Source of the DNA: Ramlibacter pallidus
GTDB lineage: Bacteria; Pseudomonadota; Gammaproteobacteria; Burkholderiales; Burkholderiaceae_C
Assembly: GCF_015070875.1 (NCBI RefSeq)
Contig: NZ_JADDIV010000001.1
Location: forward strand, 713,144 to 777,143
Direction of reading: 5' to 3'
Length of the DNA: 64,000 nucleotides
In this document: piece after piece, positions 45,200 through 54,100 of the stretch
How positions within the stretch are numbered: the stretch's first letter is position 1
Layout of the letters: every line of letters begins with the position of its first letter
Made by a program: the position numbers and the translations under genes
Notes under the pieces: generated by a model
The model's input: the letters and a program-made list of their open reading frames with translations, nothing else
Told to the model about the DNA's origin: nothing
Databases searched by the model: none

Positions 45200-45241
45200 G
45201 ATGCGGCACCTACGATGGCGGACCATTCACCGGGACGACCC

Positions 45242-45859
45242 ATGCACATCGCCATCCTCACCTTCGAAGGCTTCAACGAACTCGATTCGCTGATCGCCCT
45301 GGGCATCCTCCACCGCGTGAAGAAGCCGGGCTGGCGCGTCTCCATCGCCTCGCCGACCGCCAGGGTGAGGTCCATGAACGGCGTCGCGCTGGAGGCGCAG
45401 GCCACGCTGCAGGACGCCAGCGCGGCGGACGCCGTGATCGTGGGCAGCGGCATGCAGACGCGCGAGGTGGTCGCCGACCCGGCCCTGATGGCGCAGCTGC
45501 GGCTGGACCCTGCGCGGCAGTTGCTCGGCGCGCAATGCTCGGGCACGCTGGTGCTGGCCAGGCTCGGCCTGCTGCAGGACGTGCCGGCCTGCACCGACCT
45601 GACGACGAAGCCGTGGGTCGAGGCGGCCGGTGTCGAGATCCTCAACCAGCCCTTCTTTGCCCGCGGCAACGTCGCCACGGCCGGTGGTTGCCTGGCCTCG
45701 CAATACCTGGCGGCCTGGGTGATCGCGCGGCTGGAAGGCGTGGCCGCGGCCGAGGCGGCGATGCACTACGTCGCGCCGGTCGGCGAAAAGGAAGAGTACG
45801 TCGCGCGCATGCTGGCCAACGTGGCGCCCTTCGTGGAAGGCGTGTTCGCGCCGGCGTGA
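45242..45859 (+). CDS. DJ-1/PfpI family protein
   Basis: A 205-residue class-I-glutamine-amidotransferase-like protein, MHIAILTFEGFNELDSLIALGIL with the nucleophile elbow GAQCSGTLVLARLG (Cys conserved). The glutamate seen in many DJ-1 proteins is within FEGFNELD. Members act as protein deglycases, hydratases or isonitrile hydratases; the substrate is unknown. ATG at 45242 is chosen from the beta-strand start. It is divergent from a MocR regulator. Confidence 0.88.
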   Translation: MHIAILTFEGFNELDSLIALGILHRVKKPGWRVSIASPTARVRSMNGVALEAQATLQDASAADAVIVGSGMQTREVVADPALMAQLRLDPARQLLGAQCSGTLVLARLGLLQDVPACTDLTTKPWVEAAGVEILNQPFFARGNVATAGGCLASQYLAAWVIARLEGVAAAEAAMHYVAPVGEKEEYVARMLANVAPFVEGVFAPA

Positions 45860-45931
45860 CACCCGCTCACCGGCCGGATGCCTGATACTTTCGCGCTCAC
45901 CCGCAAGGGGCCCACTTCCAAGGAGCAGAGC

Positions 45932-46360
45932 ATGGAAACGCAGGAGTTGCATCGCGGCCGCCTGATCGACCACGTCCAGCTGGTCGTGCGCGACGTCGCC
46001 GCCTCGCAGAAGTTCTATGAAGCGGTGTTCGCCGTCCTCGATGTGCCCATGGGCGGCACGGGCGAGGGCTATTTCTGGGCCGACGAACTGTTCGTCTCGT
46101 CGAAGGAAAGCCCCGCCGCGCAGGGCGTGCTGACCGGCCGCCACCACCTGGCCTTCCAGGCGAAGGACCGGGCCGCGGTCGAGGCGTTCCACAAGGCGGC
46201 CCTCGGTGCGGGCGGCAAGGACAACGGCGCGCCGGGCGAACGGCCCTACCACCCGGGGTACTACGCCGCCTTCGTGCTGGACCCGGACGGCAACAACATC
46301 GAGGCCGTGTTCCACGGCGAGGCGAAGCGCAGCGCGCCCTCCGTGAAGATCACGTTCTGA
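45932..46360 (+). CDS. VOC family (glyoxalase/dioxygenase fold) protein
   Basis: A 142-residue vicinal-oxygen-chelate protein with two beta-alpha-beta-beta-beta units: LIDHVQLVVRDVAASQKFYEAVF and GRHHLAFQAKDRAAVEAFHKAALGAGG, ending DPDGNNIEAVFHG. The usual metal ligands (His16-like HVQ, His in HHLAF, Glu in NNIEAV) are visible. AAGGAG lies upstream of the ATG. Glyoxalase, fosfomycin-resistance-like or dioxygenase functions cannot be told apart. Confidence 0.88.
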   Translation: METQELHRGRLIDHVQLVVRDVAASQKFYEAVFAVLDVPMGGTGEGYFWADELFVSSKESPAAQGVLTGRHHLAFQAKDRAAVEAFHKAALGAGGKDNGAPGERPYHPGYYAAFVLDPDGNNIEAVFHGEAKRSAPSVKITF

Positions 46361-46363
46361 TCT

Positions 46364-47305
46364 TCAGCGGGGCCCGCGGGCCTCGCGCCGCGCGATCCAG
46401 ATCGTGGCCGCGCAGATCACGACGCCGCCCACCAGGGTGGAGTTGCTGGGCATGTCGCCAAACGCGAGCCAGCCGATCAGCGTCGCCCATACCAGGTCGA
46501 GGAACTTCACCGACTGCGTCGCCGAGATGTCGGCGGCGGCATAGCTGCGCGTGAGGCAGTAGTGCCCGGCGCTGCCCAGGATGCCGCACAGCAGGAACAG
46601 CACCCACTGGCCGGGGCCCGGCATCTGCCAGTGCAGCAGCGCCAGCGGCAGGCTGAAGAGCGTGACGGTGATCGACTGCCACACCACGATCACCGCGGCG
46701 CGCTCGTAGCGCGTGAGCGCCTTGGTGATCAGGAAGGAAGCGGCGAACACCGGCGCGCTCGCCAGCATCACCAGGTTGTAGACGCCGCCGCCGCCCGAGA
46801 GCTTGGGGCCGACCACGATCAGCACGCCGCCGAAGCCGATGGCCGCGGCCAGCCAGCGTTCCCAGCGCATCGGCTCCTTGAACACCAGCACGGCGCCGAG
46901 CATGATGAAGATCGGGCCCGTGAAGCCGATGGCGGTGGTGTCCGCCAGCGTGATGTGCGGCACCGCGATGAACCAGAGGCACAGGCCGGCCGTATGCACG
47001 GCGCCGCGGGTGAACTGGCCGCCGATGTTGCGCGGGCGGTAGGCGGCCAGGCCGCTGCGCAGCACCAGCGGCAGCATCACGCCCAGGCCGAGCAGGTAGC
47101 GCAGGAACTGGGTCTGGAACGGGTCCAGCACCATCGACAGCCCGCGCATGATGGAGTTCAGCACCACGAACAGCAGGCCGGCCGACATGGACCACAGCAA
47201 GGCCTGCGTGGCCGTGTCGAGGCGCGACATGCGCCACTGCGCCACCTGCGCGCGGCGCGCGAGGAAGTGGCGCTTGCGCGGGCTGGCGGGCGGGCTCATG
47301 GACAT
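46364..47305 (-). CDS. DMT superfamily (EamA) transporter
   Basis: A 313-residue protein with a 35-residue soluble N-terminus and ten predicted helices in two EamA repeats (for example AIGFTGPIFIMLGAVLVFKEPMRWERW, and SVKFLDLVWATLIGWLAFGD in the second). These carry amino acids, nucleobases or other metabolites, usually as exporters. Two ATG codons (47305 and 47299) are equally plausible. It is convergent with the VOC gene (3-base gap) and divergent from the riboswitch-ribB transcript. Confidence 0.9.
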   Translation of the reverse strand: MSMSPPASPRKRHFLARRAQVAQWRMSRLDTATQALLWSMSAGLLFVVLNSIMRGLSMVLDPFQTQFLRYLLGLGVMLPLVLRSGLAAYRPRNIGGQFTRGAVHTAGLCLWFIAVPHITLADTTAIGFTGPIFIMLGAVLVFKEPMRWERWLAAAIGFGGVLIVVGPKLSGGGGVYNLVMLASAPVFAASFLITKALTRYERAAVIVVWQSITVTLFSLPLALLHWQMPGPGQWVLFLLCGILGSAGHYCLTRSYAAADISATQSVKFLDLVWATLIGWLAFGDMPSNSTLVGGVVICAATIWIARREARGPR

Positions 47306-47410
47306 CGACCCATCCACTATAGGCGCAGCCCGCGCCCTCGCCGCGCGTGCTTGCTGACGCCTGTGTGACCTGTGCGACGTGCAAGGGCATTTCTCACGGC
47401 TTACGATGCG

Positions 47411-47566
47411 GGGGTCTTCAGGGCGGGGTGGAATTCCCCACCGGCGGTAGGCGGCGCAAGCCGCGAGCCCGCGAGCGCCGGCGGTTCCGCAAGGAATCGC
47501 CGGGTCAGCAGACCGAGTCGAATGCTCGGGCCGACGGTCACAGTCCGGATGAAAGAAGATCCGCGT
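47411..47566 (+). promoter_or_regulatory. FMN riboswitch (RFN element)
   Basis: Classical RFN conserved blocks appear in order: GTCTTCAGGGCGGGGTG, ATTCCCCACCGGCGGTA, GTCAGCAGACCGAGTCG, GGGCCGACGGTCACAGTC and CGGATGAAAGAAGATC. It ends about 100 bases before ribB and fills most of a 358-base gene-free stretch. It should lower ribB expression when FMN is plentiful. The P2/P3 arm (47456-47505) is long and GC-rich. Confidence 0.95.
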
Positions 47567-47663
47567 CCACTCCCGGGTGGAGGCGGTGTGTCCGTGCGTG
47601 CCGCGAGGCCCGCGCGGGCGTTCTTGCCTTGGAGCGTTTTTGTTCAACCAACAGGAGCGTTCT

Positions 47664-48341
47664 ATGTCCCTTGCCATCCTTCCCGAAGCCGGCGCGCTCG
47701 CGCTGAGCCCCATCGACGAAGTCCTCGCCGCGGTTGCCGCCGGCCGGCCCGTCCTCGTGCTGGACGACGCCGACCGCGAGAACGAGGCCGACCTCATCGT
47801 CGCGGCCGACCGCGTCACCACGGCGACGATGGCCATGCTGATCCGCGAAGGCAGCGGCATCGTCTGCCTGTGCATCCGCCCCGACCGCGCCAGCGCGCTC
47901 AAGCTGCGCCCCATGGTGGAAGTGAACCGTTCGCGTTACGCCACCGCGTTCACGCAGTCGATCGAGGCGGCGCACGGCATCAGCACCGGCGTGTCGGCGG
48001 CCGACCGCGTGCAGACCATCCGCTGCGCGCTGCGCTCGACGCTGGAACGCAGCGAGATCGTGAGCCCGGGACACGTGTTCCCGCTGGTGGCCCGCGCAGG
48101 CGGCGTGCTGGAGCGGCAAGGGCACACCGAGGCCGCGGTGGACCTGGCCGAACTCGCAGGGTGCGATCCGTCCGGCGTGCTGTGCGAACTGATGACGCCC
48201 GACGGCGAGATGGCGCGCGGGGCGCAGGTCGCGGCATTCGCGGCACGGCATGGCTTGCCGGTCACGACCGTCGACGCCGTCCGGAGCCACCGGGCGGCCG
48301 CGAAGGCGGTCAAGGGAACTGGAGAAGGTACGCGGTACTGA
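47664..48341 (+). CDS. ribB: 3,4-dihydroxy-2-butanone-4-phosphate synthase
   Basis: A 225-residue enzyme converting ribulose 5-phosphate to dihydroxybutanone phosphate and formate for riboflavin. The acidic loop [68 protein letters not shown] and [12 protein letters not shown] form the active site. No GTP cyclohydrolase II domain is attached. AGGAG precedes the ATG. It is under an FMN riboswitch. Its last 32 bases overlap the 3' end of the convergent histidine kinase gene. Confidence 0.96.
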   Translation: MSLAILPEAGALALSPIDEVLAAVAAGRPVLVLDDADRENEADLIVAADRVTTATMAMLIREGSGIVCLCIRPDRASALKLRPMVEVNRSRYATAFTQSIEAAHGISTGVSAADRVQTIRCALRSTLERSEIVSPGHVFPLVARAGGVLERQGHTEAAVDLAELAGCDPSGVLCELMTPDGEMARGAQVAAFAARHGLPVTTVDAVRSHRAAAKAVKGTGEGTRY

Positions 48342-49617
48342 ATCCGGTGGGAGGCGGCGCCGGCCCGAAGCGGGCGCCGTGGAGCCGCGCGATCTTCTCC
48401 ACCACCTGGTGCCCGAGCCCGAGGCCGAGCGCGACGCCGCCCGGCGCGTTACCGCCCCGCCCGCCGGTGTCGCACACGAGCACCGATCGCGCCTCGGGAT
48501 CGACGCGGACCTCGATGAGGGCGCCGGGCGGCGTATGCGCCAGGGCGTTCTCCACCAGGTTGCGCAGGGCCAGTTGCAGCAGCACCGCGTAGCCCCGCTG
48601 GTACAGCGGGCCGCTCGCGACGAGCCCGAGCTCGTGCCCGGTGCGTCCGGCGGCCGTCGCATGCTGGGCCAGCACTTCCTGCGCCAGCGCCACCAGCTCC
48701 ACCTGCTGCGCGGGCTCGCTCACGACCGTGCGGTCCGCGCGCGCCAGGGCGAGCAGGTGGTTCAGCACCTCGCCGGCGCGCAGCGCATCGGCTTCCAGCC
48801 GCGCCAGCGCCCCTTCCCGCTGCGGTCCCTCCGGCGCTTCGCGGGCGGCGCGGGCCTGCAGCTGCAGCGATGCCAGCGGTGTGCGCAGTTCGTGGGCCAG
48901 CTCCCCCGCCAGGGTGCGTTCGCGCGCCAGCGCCGCCTGGAAGCGCTCGGCCAGCGTGTCGATGGCCGCGGCGATGGCCGCGAACTCCTCATGGCGGCGC
49001 GCCGGCGGCAGCGGCCGCGGCTGCTGCACGTCCAGCGCGTGGACCTCCCGCGTGAGCAGGTACAGCGGCCGCAGGCCGCGGCGGATCGCCAGCGCCAGCA
49101 CCAGCGCGATCACCGGCAGCACCCACAGCCCGGGTTCGATGATCTGCCCGGCGATGTCGTCGGCGAGCTCGTCGCGCTCCTGCACCGACAGCAGCACCAT
49201 GACCTTGTGCGCACGCGCGGCGTCCCAGCGGGAGAAGGTGCGCCATTCGCGCGCCGGCGTGCCGAGCCGCAGCGTCTGGAAGCCTTCGGCGCCCGTGAAC
49301 GGGGGCACGGGCGCATCGCCCGTGCGGGTGACGAGCCCGCCCTGGCGGTCCCAGATGGCCACGCTGAGCGACTGCTGGTAGTCGTGGGCCTTCAGGGGCA
49401 GCGTGCCGGGCGGCGCGCCACCCGCGCCGGCCGCGCCGAAGCGGCCCGTGGTGCCGTAGGCCACCAGCAGCGCCGCAGTGCTCGCCAGATGCCCGTCGGT
49501 CAGCTCGTCGGCCTCGTGCTGGCCGGTCTTCCAGCCGACCGCGATGAAGCTGGCCCAGACCAGGACCAGCGCGCCCAGGGTCCAGGCGGTCAGGTCGCGC
49601 GTGAGCGAGCGCGTCAT
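48310..49617 (-). CDS. Two-component sensor histidine kinase (PmrB/QseC-like)
   Basis: A 435-residue membrane kinase. One helix is near residues 10-30 ([19 protein letters not shown]), a periplasmic loop of about 120 residues follows, and a second helix is [18 protein letters not shown]-like and HisKA segments come next, with the phosphoacceptor in [16 protein letters not shown]; then the N-box [11 protein letters not shown] and ATP-lid glycines [11 protein letters not shown]. Its start overlaps the response regulator stop by 4 bases. Divergent PAP2/EptA genes and a PmrA-type box suggest it senses metals or cationic peptides. Confidence 0.93.
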   Translation of the reverse strand: MTRSLTRDLTAWTLGALVLVWASFIAVGWKTGQHEADELTDGHLASTAALLVAYGTTGRFGAAGAGGAPPGTLPLKAHDYQQSLSVAIWDRQGGLVTRTGDAPVPPFTGAEGFQTLRLGTPAREWRTFSRWDAARAHKVMVLLSVQERDELADDIAGQIIEPGLWVLPVIALVLALAIRRGLRPLYLLTREVHALDVQQPRPLPPARRHEEFAAIAAAIDTLAERFQAALARERTLAGELAHELRTPLASLQLQARAAREAPEGPQREGALARLEADALRAGEVLNHLLALARADRTVVSEPAQQVELVALAQEVLAQHATAAGRTGHELGLVASGPLYQRGYAVLLQLALRNLVENALAHTPPGALIEVRVDPEARSVLVCDTGGRGGNAPGGVALGLGLGHQVVEKIARLHGARFGPAPPPTGFSTAYLLQFP

Positions 49618-50300
49618 GCGGCGCCCGGGACCGGCACGAAGTAGCCCACGCCCCGCATGGTGCGGATCACGCCCTCCCCCAGCTTGCGGCGCAGGTGGTG
49701 CACATGGACCTCGATCGCGTTGCTGTCCAGGGTGGTCTCGAAGTTGTACAGCCTCGCCTCGATCTGCGGGCGCGTCAGCACGCGCGGGCTCGCTTCCAGC
49801 AGGGCGAGCAGGACCGCGAATTCGCGGGAGGACAGTTCCACCGGCCGGCCCCCGCGCAGCACGGTGCGCGCCGAGGGATCGACTTCCAGTTCTCCCCACG
49901 CGAGCACCGGGTGCGCCCGCCCGGCCGCCCGGCGGCGCAGCGCCCGCATCCGGGCCCCGAGTTCGTCCAGGTCGAAGGGCTTGGTGACATAGTCGTCGGC
50001 GCCGAGGTCCAGGCCCTGCACCCGCGAAGCGACCTCGTCGCGCGCGGTCATGATCAACGCGGGCGTGCGCGCGTCGGGCAGGGAACCGGCCGGTGAACGC
50101 CGCAGCCGCCGCAGCAGCTCGGTGCCGTCCCCATCGGGCAGGCCGAGGTCCAGCAGGACGAGGTCGAAGGGTTCTGCGCGCAGCGCGGCCCAGGCCGGCT
50201 CCAGGCGGGACACCCAGTCCACCGCCCAGCCCTGCTGCTCGAGGTGGGCCCGCAGCCCCGACGCAATCCCCTCGTCGTCTTCCACCAGAAGGACCCGCAT
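49614..50300 (-). CDS. OmpR-family response regulator (PmrA/QseB-like)
   Basis: A 228-residue regulator. The receiver begins MRVLLVEDDEGIASGLRAHL with the phosphoacceptor in LVLLDLGLPDGDG and the lysine in YVTKPFDLDELGARM. The C-terminal winged helix includes SSREFAVLLALLEAS and SNAIEVHVHHLRRKLG, ending IRTMRGVGYFVP. It is the first gene of the pair. The CTTAAG-N5-CTTAAG site lies 23 bases upstream of its start, so autoregulation and control of the divergent pap2-eptA genes are likely. Confidence 0.94.
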   Translation of the reverse strand: MRVLLVEDDEGIASGLRAHLEQQGWAVDWVSRLEPAWAALRAEPFDLVLLDLGLPDGDGTELLRRLRRSPAGSLPDARTPALIMTARDEVASRVQGLDLGADDYVTKPFDLDELGARMRALRRRAAGRAHPVLAWGELEVDPSARTVLRGGRPVELSSREFAVLLALLEASPRVLTRPQIEARLYNFETTLDSNAIEVHVHHLRRKLGEGVIRTMRGVGYFVPVPGAA

Positions 50301-50322
50301 GCGGGGGATTGTCACCTCGCCG

Positions 50323-50339
50323 CTTAAGAAAACCTTAAG
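50323..50339. promoter_or_regulatory. PmrA-type binding site
   Basis: CTTAAG, AAAAC, CTTAAG: a perfect direct repeat with 5-base spacing, matching the PmrA/BasR half-sites known from enterobacteria. It lies between the response regulator (start 50300) and PAP2 (start 50364) and could serve both directions. Confidence 0.8.
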
Positions 50340-50363
50340 CCGGCCGACGGAACCTCGCCGCCC

Positions 50364-51041
50364 ATGCCTCGTTCCTTCGCCAGCCCCGACGGGCGCCCGC
50401 TGCTGCTGGCCACGGCCCTCCTGCTCGCCACGGCCATCGCCTGGGATGCGGCCGGCCTGGACGTCGCGCTGGCGCACCTGGCCGGCGACCGGCAAGGCTT
50501 CGCATTGCGGCGTGCATGGTTGCTCTCCGACGTGCTGCACGACGGGGCGCGCCGCCTGGCCTGGCTCGGCGTCCTCGTCCTCTGCACGGCCGTCGGCTGG
50601 CCGTGGGGGCCGCTGCGCAGGATCCCGCGCGGGCGCCGGCTGCAGTGGGCGCTCAGCGCCCTGGCCGGCGCGGGGCTCGTGACGCTGCTGAAGTGGGCCA
50701 GCGCCACCAGCTGCCCCTGGGACCTGCAGGACTTCGGCGGCATCGCCCGCCACGTGTCGCACTGGAGCACCGCGGCCGACGGCGGCCCCGGGCGCTGCTT
50801 TCCCGGCGGCCACGCCAGCAGCGGCTTCGCCTTCGTTGGCGGCTACTTCGCGCTCGTGCGCACCCACCCGGCCGCGGCGAGGTGGGTGCTGGCCGCTTCG
50901 ACGGCTGCAGGACTCGTGCTGGGACTGTCGCAGCAATGGCGCGGGGCGCACTTCATGAGCCACACCTTGTGGACGGCATGGATCTGCTGGGCCACCGCCC
51001 TCGTCCTCGACGTCGCGGTTCCGTGGGAGCGCCTGCCATGA
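50364..51041 (+). CDS. PAP2 family lipid phosphatase
   Basis: A 225-residue inner-membrane protein with about five helices and a PAP2 phosphatase signature in variant form: KWASATSCPWDL, CFPGGHASSGFAF (PSGH motif) and SQQWRGAHFMSHTLW (third motif with His). It may act on lipid A phosphates or undecaprenyl pyrophosphate. Its stop overlaps the eptA start by 4 bases, and such PAP2 genes are often paired with EptA for lipid A remodelling. Confidence 0.9.
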   Translation: MPRSFASPDGRPLLLATALLLATAIAWDAAGLDVALAHLAGDRQGFALRRAWLLSDVLHDGARRLAWLGVLVLCTAVGWPWGPLRRIPRGRRLQWALSALAGAGLVTLLKWASATSCPWDLQDFGGIARHVSHWSTAADGGPGRCFPGGHASSGFAFVGGYFALVRTHPAAARWVLAASTAAGLVLGLSQQWRGAHFMSHTLWTAWICWATALVLDVAVPWERLP

Positions 51042-52675
51042 CGCGCCGGCAGGTTCCCGAGGGGTGGATCATCCTCGGCGTGAGCAGCTGGCTGGCAGCC
51101 GCGGGCAACTGGCCGCTGTGGCGGGAGCTGCACGTGCTCGGCCTGCTGGAGAAACCGGCCGGATGGGCCCTGGGGGCGGTCGCGGGAGGAATGGTCCTGC
51201 TGCTGCTCACTGCGCTGCTGGGCATGCTCGCCTGGCCCCGCGTGCTCCGGCCCGCCGCGGCGCTGCTCCTGGTGGCAGCGGCTGCAGGTGCGCACTTCAT
51301 GGGCAGCTATGGAGTGGTCATCGACAAGGGCATGTTGCTCAACGTGTTGCAGACCGACCGGCACGAGGCCGCCGACCTCGTCGGTCCTGCGTTCGCGCTG
51401 TCCGCGGGGTTGCTGGCCGGCGTGCCGCTGCTGCTGCTGGCGCGATGCCGCAGCCGCCCGGTGGGCTGGCGTGCCGCGGCCCGTCGCAACCTGGGGATCG
51501 TGGCTGGATCGCTCGCGCTGGTGGTGCTGCTGGCGCTGGCCGGCTTCCAGCCGCTCGCGTCCGCGATGCGCAACCACAAGCACCTGCGCTACATGGTGAA
51601 CCCGCTGAACACCGTGTATGCGCTGGGGGCGCTGGCGGCCCGGCCATTGCGGCAGGTGCCCCAGCCGCTGCTCGCGACCGGGCTGGACGCCCACGTGCCG
51701 CCCCGCGGCGACCGGCCGCCCCTGTTGCTGCTGGTGGTCGGCGAGACGGGGCGCAGCGACCACTTCGCGCTCAATGGCTACGGCCGTGACACCACGCCGG
51801 AACTGCGGCGCGAGGGCGTCGCCAGCTTCCGGGACGCCTGGTCCTGCGGCACGAGCACCGCTGCGTCGCTGCCCTGCATGTTCTCGCCCCTGGGGCGCGC
51901 CACCTTCGAGGCGCGCACGCGCGACACGGAAGGCCTGCTGGACGTGCTGCAGCACGCGGGCATGGCCGTGCTCTGGATCGACAACCAGTCGGGTTGCAAG
52001 GGGGTGTGCGACCGCGTGCCTTCCGTCCATCTCGCCCGTGCGCAAGACCCCGCGCTGTGCGCCGGCGGCCAGTGCCTGGACGGCATCCTGCTGCAGGGCC
52101 TGGACCGGCGGCTGGCGGAGATGCCGGCGCAGCAGCGCGCCAGGGGCGTGGTGCTGGTGCTCCACCAGATCGGCAGCCACGGGCCGGCTTACCACGCGCG
52201 TTCGCCGGCAGCCTTCAAGCGCTTCCAGCCGGAATGCACGGCAGCCAACCTGCAGGAGTGCAGCCGGCAGGAGGTCGTGAACGCCTACGACAACTCCATC
52301 GCCTACACCGACCATGTCCTGGCTTCGGCCATCCGCTGGCTGCGCGCGGTGGAGCCGCAATGGGACACCGGCCTCCTCTACGTCTCGGACCACGGCGAAT
52401 CGCTCGGCGAGAACAATCTCTATCTCCATGGCCTGCCGTACGGCATCGCGCCGGACGTGCAGAAGCACGTGCCCTGGATCACCTGGCTGTCCACGGGACT
52501 GCAGGCACGGACGGGCGTGGAGCTCGAATGCCTGCGCCAGGGCGAGGTCCGGCTCACGCATGACCACCTGTTCCACTCCGTGCTGGGACTGATGCAGGTG
52601 GAGACCAGCGCCTACCGGGTCTCGCAGGATGCGTATGCCCGCTGCGCGGGCCGCAATGCGCCGGTCCTCCCCTGA
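51038..52675 (+). CDS. eptA: Lipid A phosphoethanolamine transferase
   Basis: A 545-residue enzyme with about five N-terminal helices (to residue 180) and a periplasmic sulfatase-fold domain. The catalytic threonine is in VVGETGRSDHFALNGYGRDT. Zinc-binding residues lie in YVSDHGESLGENNLYLHGLP and HDHLFHS. Cysteines in SCGTSTAASLPCMFS and DNQSGCKGVCDR fit the family's disulfides. It adds phosphoethanolamine to lipid A, lowering affinity for cationic peptides such as polymyxin. It is controlled with PAP2 from the PmrA-type box. Confidence 0.95.
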   Translation: MTRRQVPEGWIILGVSSWLAAAGNWPLWRELHVLGLLEKPAGWALGAVAGGMVLLLLTALLGMLAWPRVLRPAAALLLVAAAAGAHFMGSYGVVIDKGMLLNVLQTDRHEAADLVGPAFALSAGLLAGVPLLLLARCRSRPVGWRAAARRNLGIVAGSLALVVLLALAGFQPLASAMRNHKHLRYMVNPLNTVYALGALAARPLRQVPQPLLATGLDAHVPPRGDRPPLLLLVVGETGRSDHFALNGYGRDTTPELRREGVASFRDAWSCGTSTAASLPCMFSPLGRATFEARTRDTEGLLDVLQHAGMAVLWIDNQSGCKGVCDRVPSVHLARAQDPALCAGGQCLDGILLQGLDRRLAEMPAQQRARGVVLVLHQIGSHGPAYHARSPAAFKRFQPECTAANLQECSRQEVVNAYDNSIAYTDHVLASAIRWLRAVEPQWDTGLLYVSDHGESLGENNLYLHGLPYGIAPDVQKHVPWITWLSTGLQARTGVELECLRQGEVRLTHDHLFHSVLGLMQVETSAYRVSQDAYARCAGRNAPVLP

Positions 52676-52694
52676 CCGGGGCGTGCACGCGCCG

Positions 52695-53048
52695 TCATGC
52701 GTCGGGGAACGCGTCGAGGAATGCGGAAGCGAACGCGGGCGAACCGCCGAGGGTGAGGGCCAGCGCCACGCGCGCCGTCACGGGACCTGGCAACCGGACC
52801 CCGCCGAGGGCAGCGTCATAGGCGATCACCAGCGGCTCTCCATCGGCGCCGGTGAGCTGGAGTGCATAGTCCCACTCGCCTCCATCGGCATCCGGCAGCC
52901 CGAAGGCGCGATGCGCCCAGCGCAGCACGGCCTCGACCTCCGCGACCAGCGCGGGCAGCCGCTCCGGCAGCACGGAGGCCAGCGCGTCGAAGCTGCAGTG
53001 TCCCGAGTCTTCGTCGCTGCTGTCGAAGAGCAGGTAGTCCAGGCGCAT
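52695..53048 (-). CDS. Hypothetical protein, conserved-looking
   Basis: A 117-residue acidic cytoplasmic protein beginning MRLDYLLFDSSDEDSGHCSFDAL. A tryptophan-containing helix (VEAVLRWAHRAFG) and the strand region GEWDYALQLTGADGEPL look well conserved, and I believe similar small proteins occur widely in Betaproteobacteria, but I cannot name a family. It is divergent from a Bug receptor with 60 bases between starts, and convergent with eptA. Confidence 0.75.
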   Translation of the reverse strand: MRLDYLLFDSSDEDSGHCSFDALASVLPERLPALVAEVEAVLRWAHRAFGLPDADGGEWDYALQLTGADGEPLVIAYDAALGGVRLPGPVTARVALALTLGGSPAFASAFLDAFPDA

Positions 53049-53108
53049 GGCCCGAGGATGCACCATCCGCGCTCGATAATCCGCTTTTCCCTTCCTCCGG
53101 ATTCCGAC

Positions 53109-54080
53109 ATGACCCCGATCCCGCGCCGCGCCTTCCTCGCCGCCGGTGCCGCCGCCGCGCTGCCGGCCTTCGCGCAGCAGCCCTATCCTTCCAAGCCGGT
53201 GCGCATCGTCGTGCCCTACCCGCCGGGAGGCGTCAGCGACGCCGTGGCGCGCGCCCTCGGCGAGAAGCTGGCCGCGCAGATGGGCCAGCCCTTCGTGATC
53301 GACAACAAGGCCGGCGCCAGCGGCACCATCGGCGTCGACGCCGTGGCCAAGTCCGCGCCCGACGGCCACACACTGGCCTTCACCGCCATCAGCCCGCTGG
53401 TGCTCAGCCCGCACCTGGGCAAGGTGCCCTATGACCCGGCGACGCAGGTCACGCCGGTGGTGAGCGTGATGTACTCGCCCGTGCTGCTGCTCGCCACGCC
53501 GGCGCTGGCCGCGCGCGATTTCCGCGAACTCCTCGAGATGGCGAAGGCCAAGCCGCGCGCGGTGCGCTGGGCCACCTCCGGGTCCGCCTCGCTCGGCCAC
53601 CTGATGCTGGAGCAGCTGCAGGAGCAGGCCCGTGTCGAGATGGTGCACTTCCCGTACAAGGGCGGCGGCCAGCAGATGACCGACGCGCTGAGCGGGCAGT
53701 TCGAGGTCCTCTCGACCAACGCAGGGCCCGCCGTCAGCGAGCACATCAAGGCCGGCAAGCTGCGGCCCCTGGCGGTCGGCGCGCCGAAGCGGCTGGAGTC
53801 GCTGCCGAACGTGCCGACGCTGGCGGAGCTGGGCTACGCGGGCGCGAACCTCTCTTCGCAGTTCGGCATCGTCGCACCCGGCGGCCTGCCCCGGCCGACC
53901 CTCGAAAAGATCAACGCGCAGGTGAATGCCGTGCTGCAGATGCCCGACATCCGCAGCCGCCTGGTGGCCACGGACAACGTGCCCACCGGCGGCAGCGCCG
54001 AAGCATTCGCGAAGCAGATCGCGGCGGAGTCGGCGGCGAACCTGCGGATCATCCGCGCCGTCGGCATCAAGGTGGATTGA
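53109..54080 (+). CDS. Bug-family tripartite tricarboxylate transporter receptor
   Basis: A 323-residue receptor with signal peptide IPRRAFLAAGAAAALPAFAQ, which contains RRAFL and could be Tat-type. Bug motifs [42 protein letters not shown] and FPYKGGGQQMTDALSGQFEVL are present. It is the third Bug protein in the window and distinct from the 28-30 kb pair. The ligand is unknown. It is followed by a GST-like gene, possibly coupled. Confidence 0.92.
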   Translation: MTPIPRRAFLAAGAAAALPAFAQQPYPSKPVRIVVPYPPGGVSDAVARALGEKLAAQMGQPFVIDNKAGASGTIGVDAVAKSAPDGHTLAFTAISPLVLSPHLGKVPYDPATQVTPVVSVMYSPVLLLATPALAARDFRELLEMAKAKPRAVRWATSGSASLGHLMLEQLQEQARVEMVHFPYKGGGQQMTDALSGQFEVLSTNAGPAVSEHIKAGKLRPLAVGAPKRLESLPNVPTLAELGYAGANLSSQFGIVAPGGLPRPTLEKINAQVNAVLQMPDIRSRLVATDNVPTGGSAEAFAKQIAAESAANLRIIRAVGIKVD

Positions 54081-54100
54081 AGGGTCGGGCTGCGGTCACC

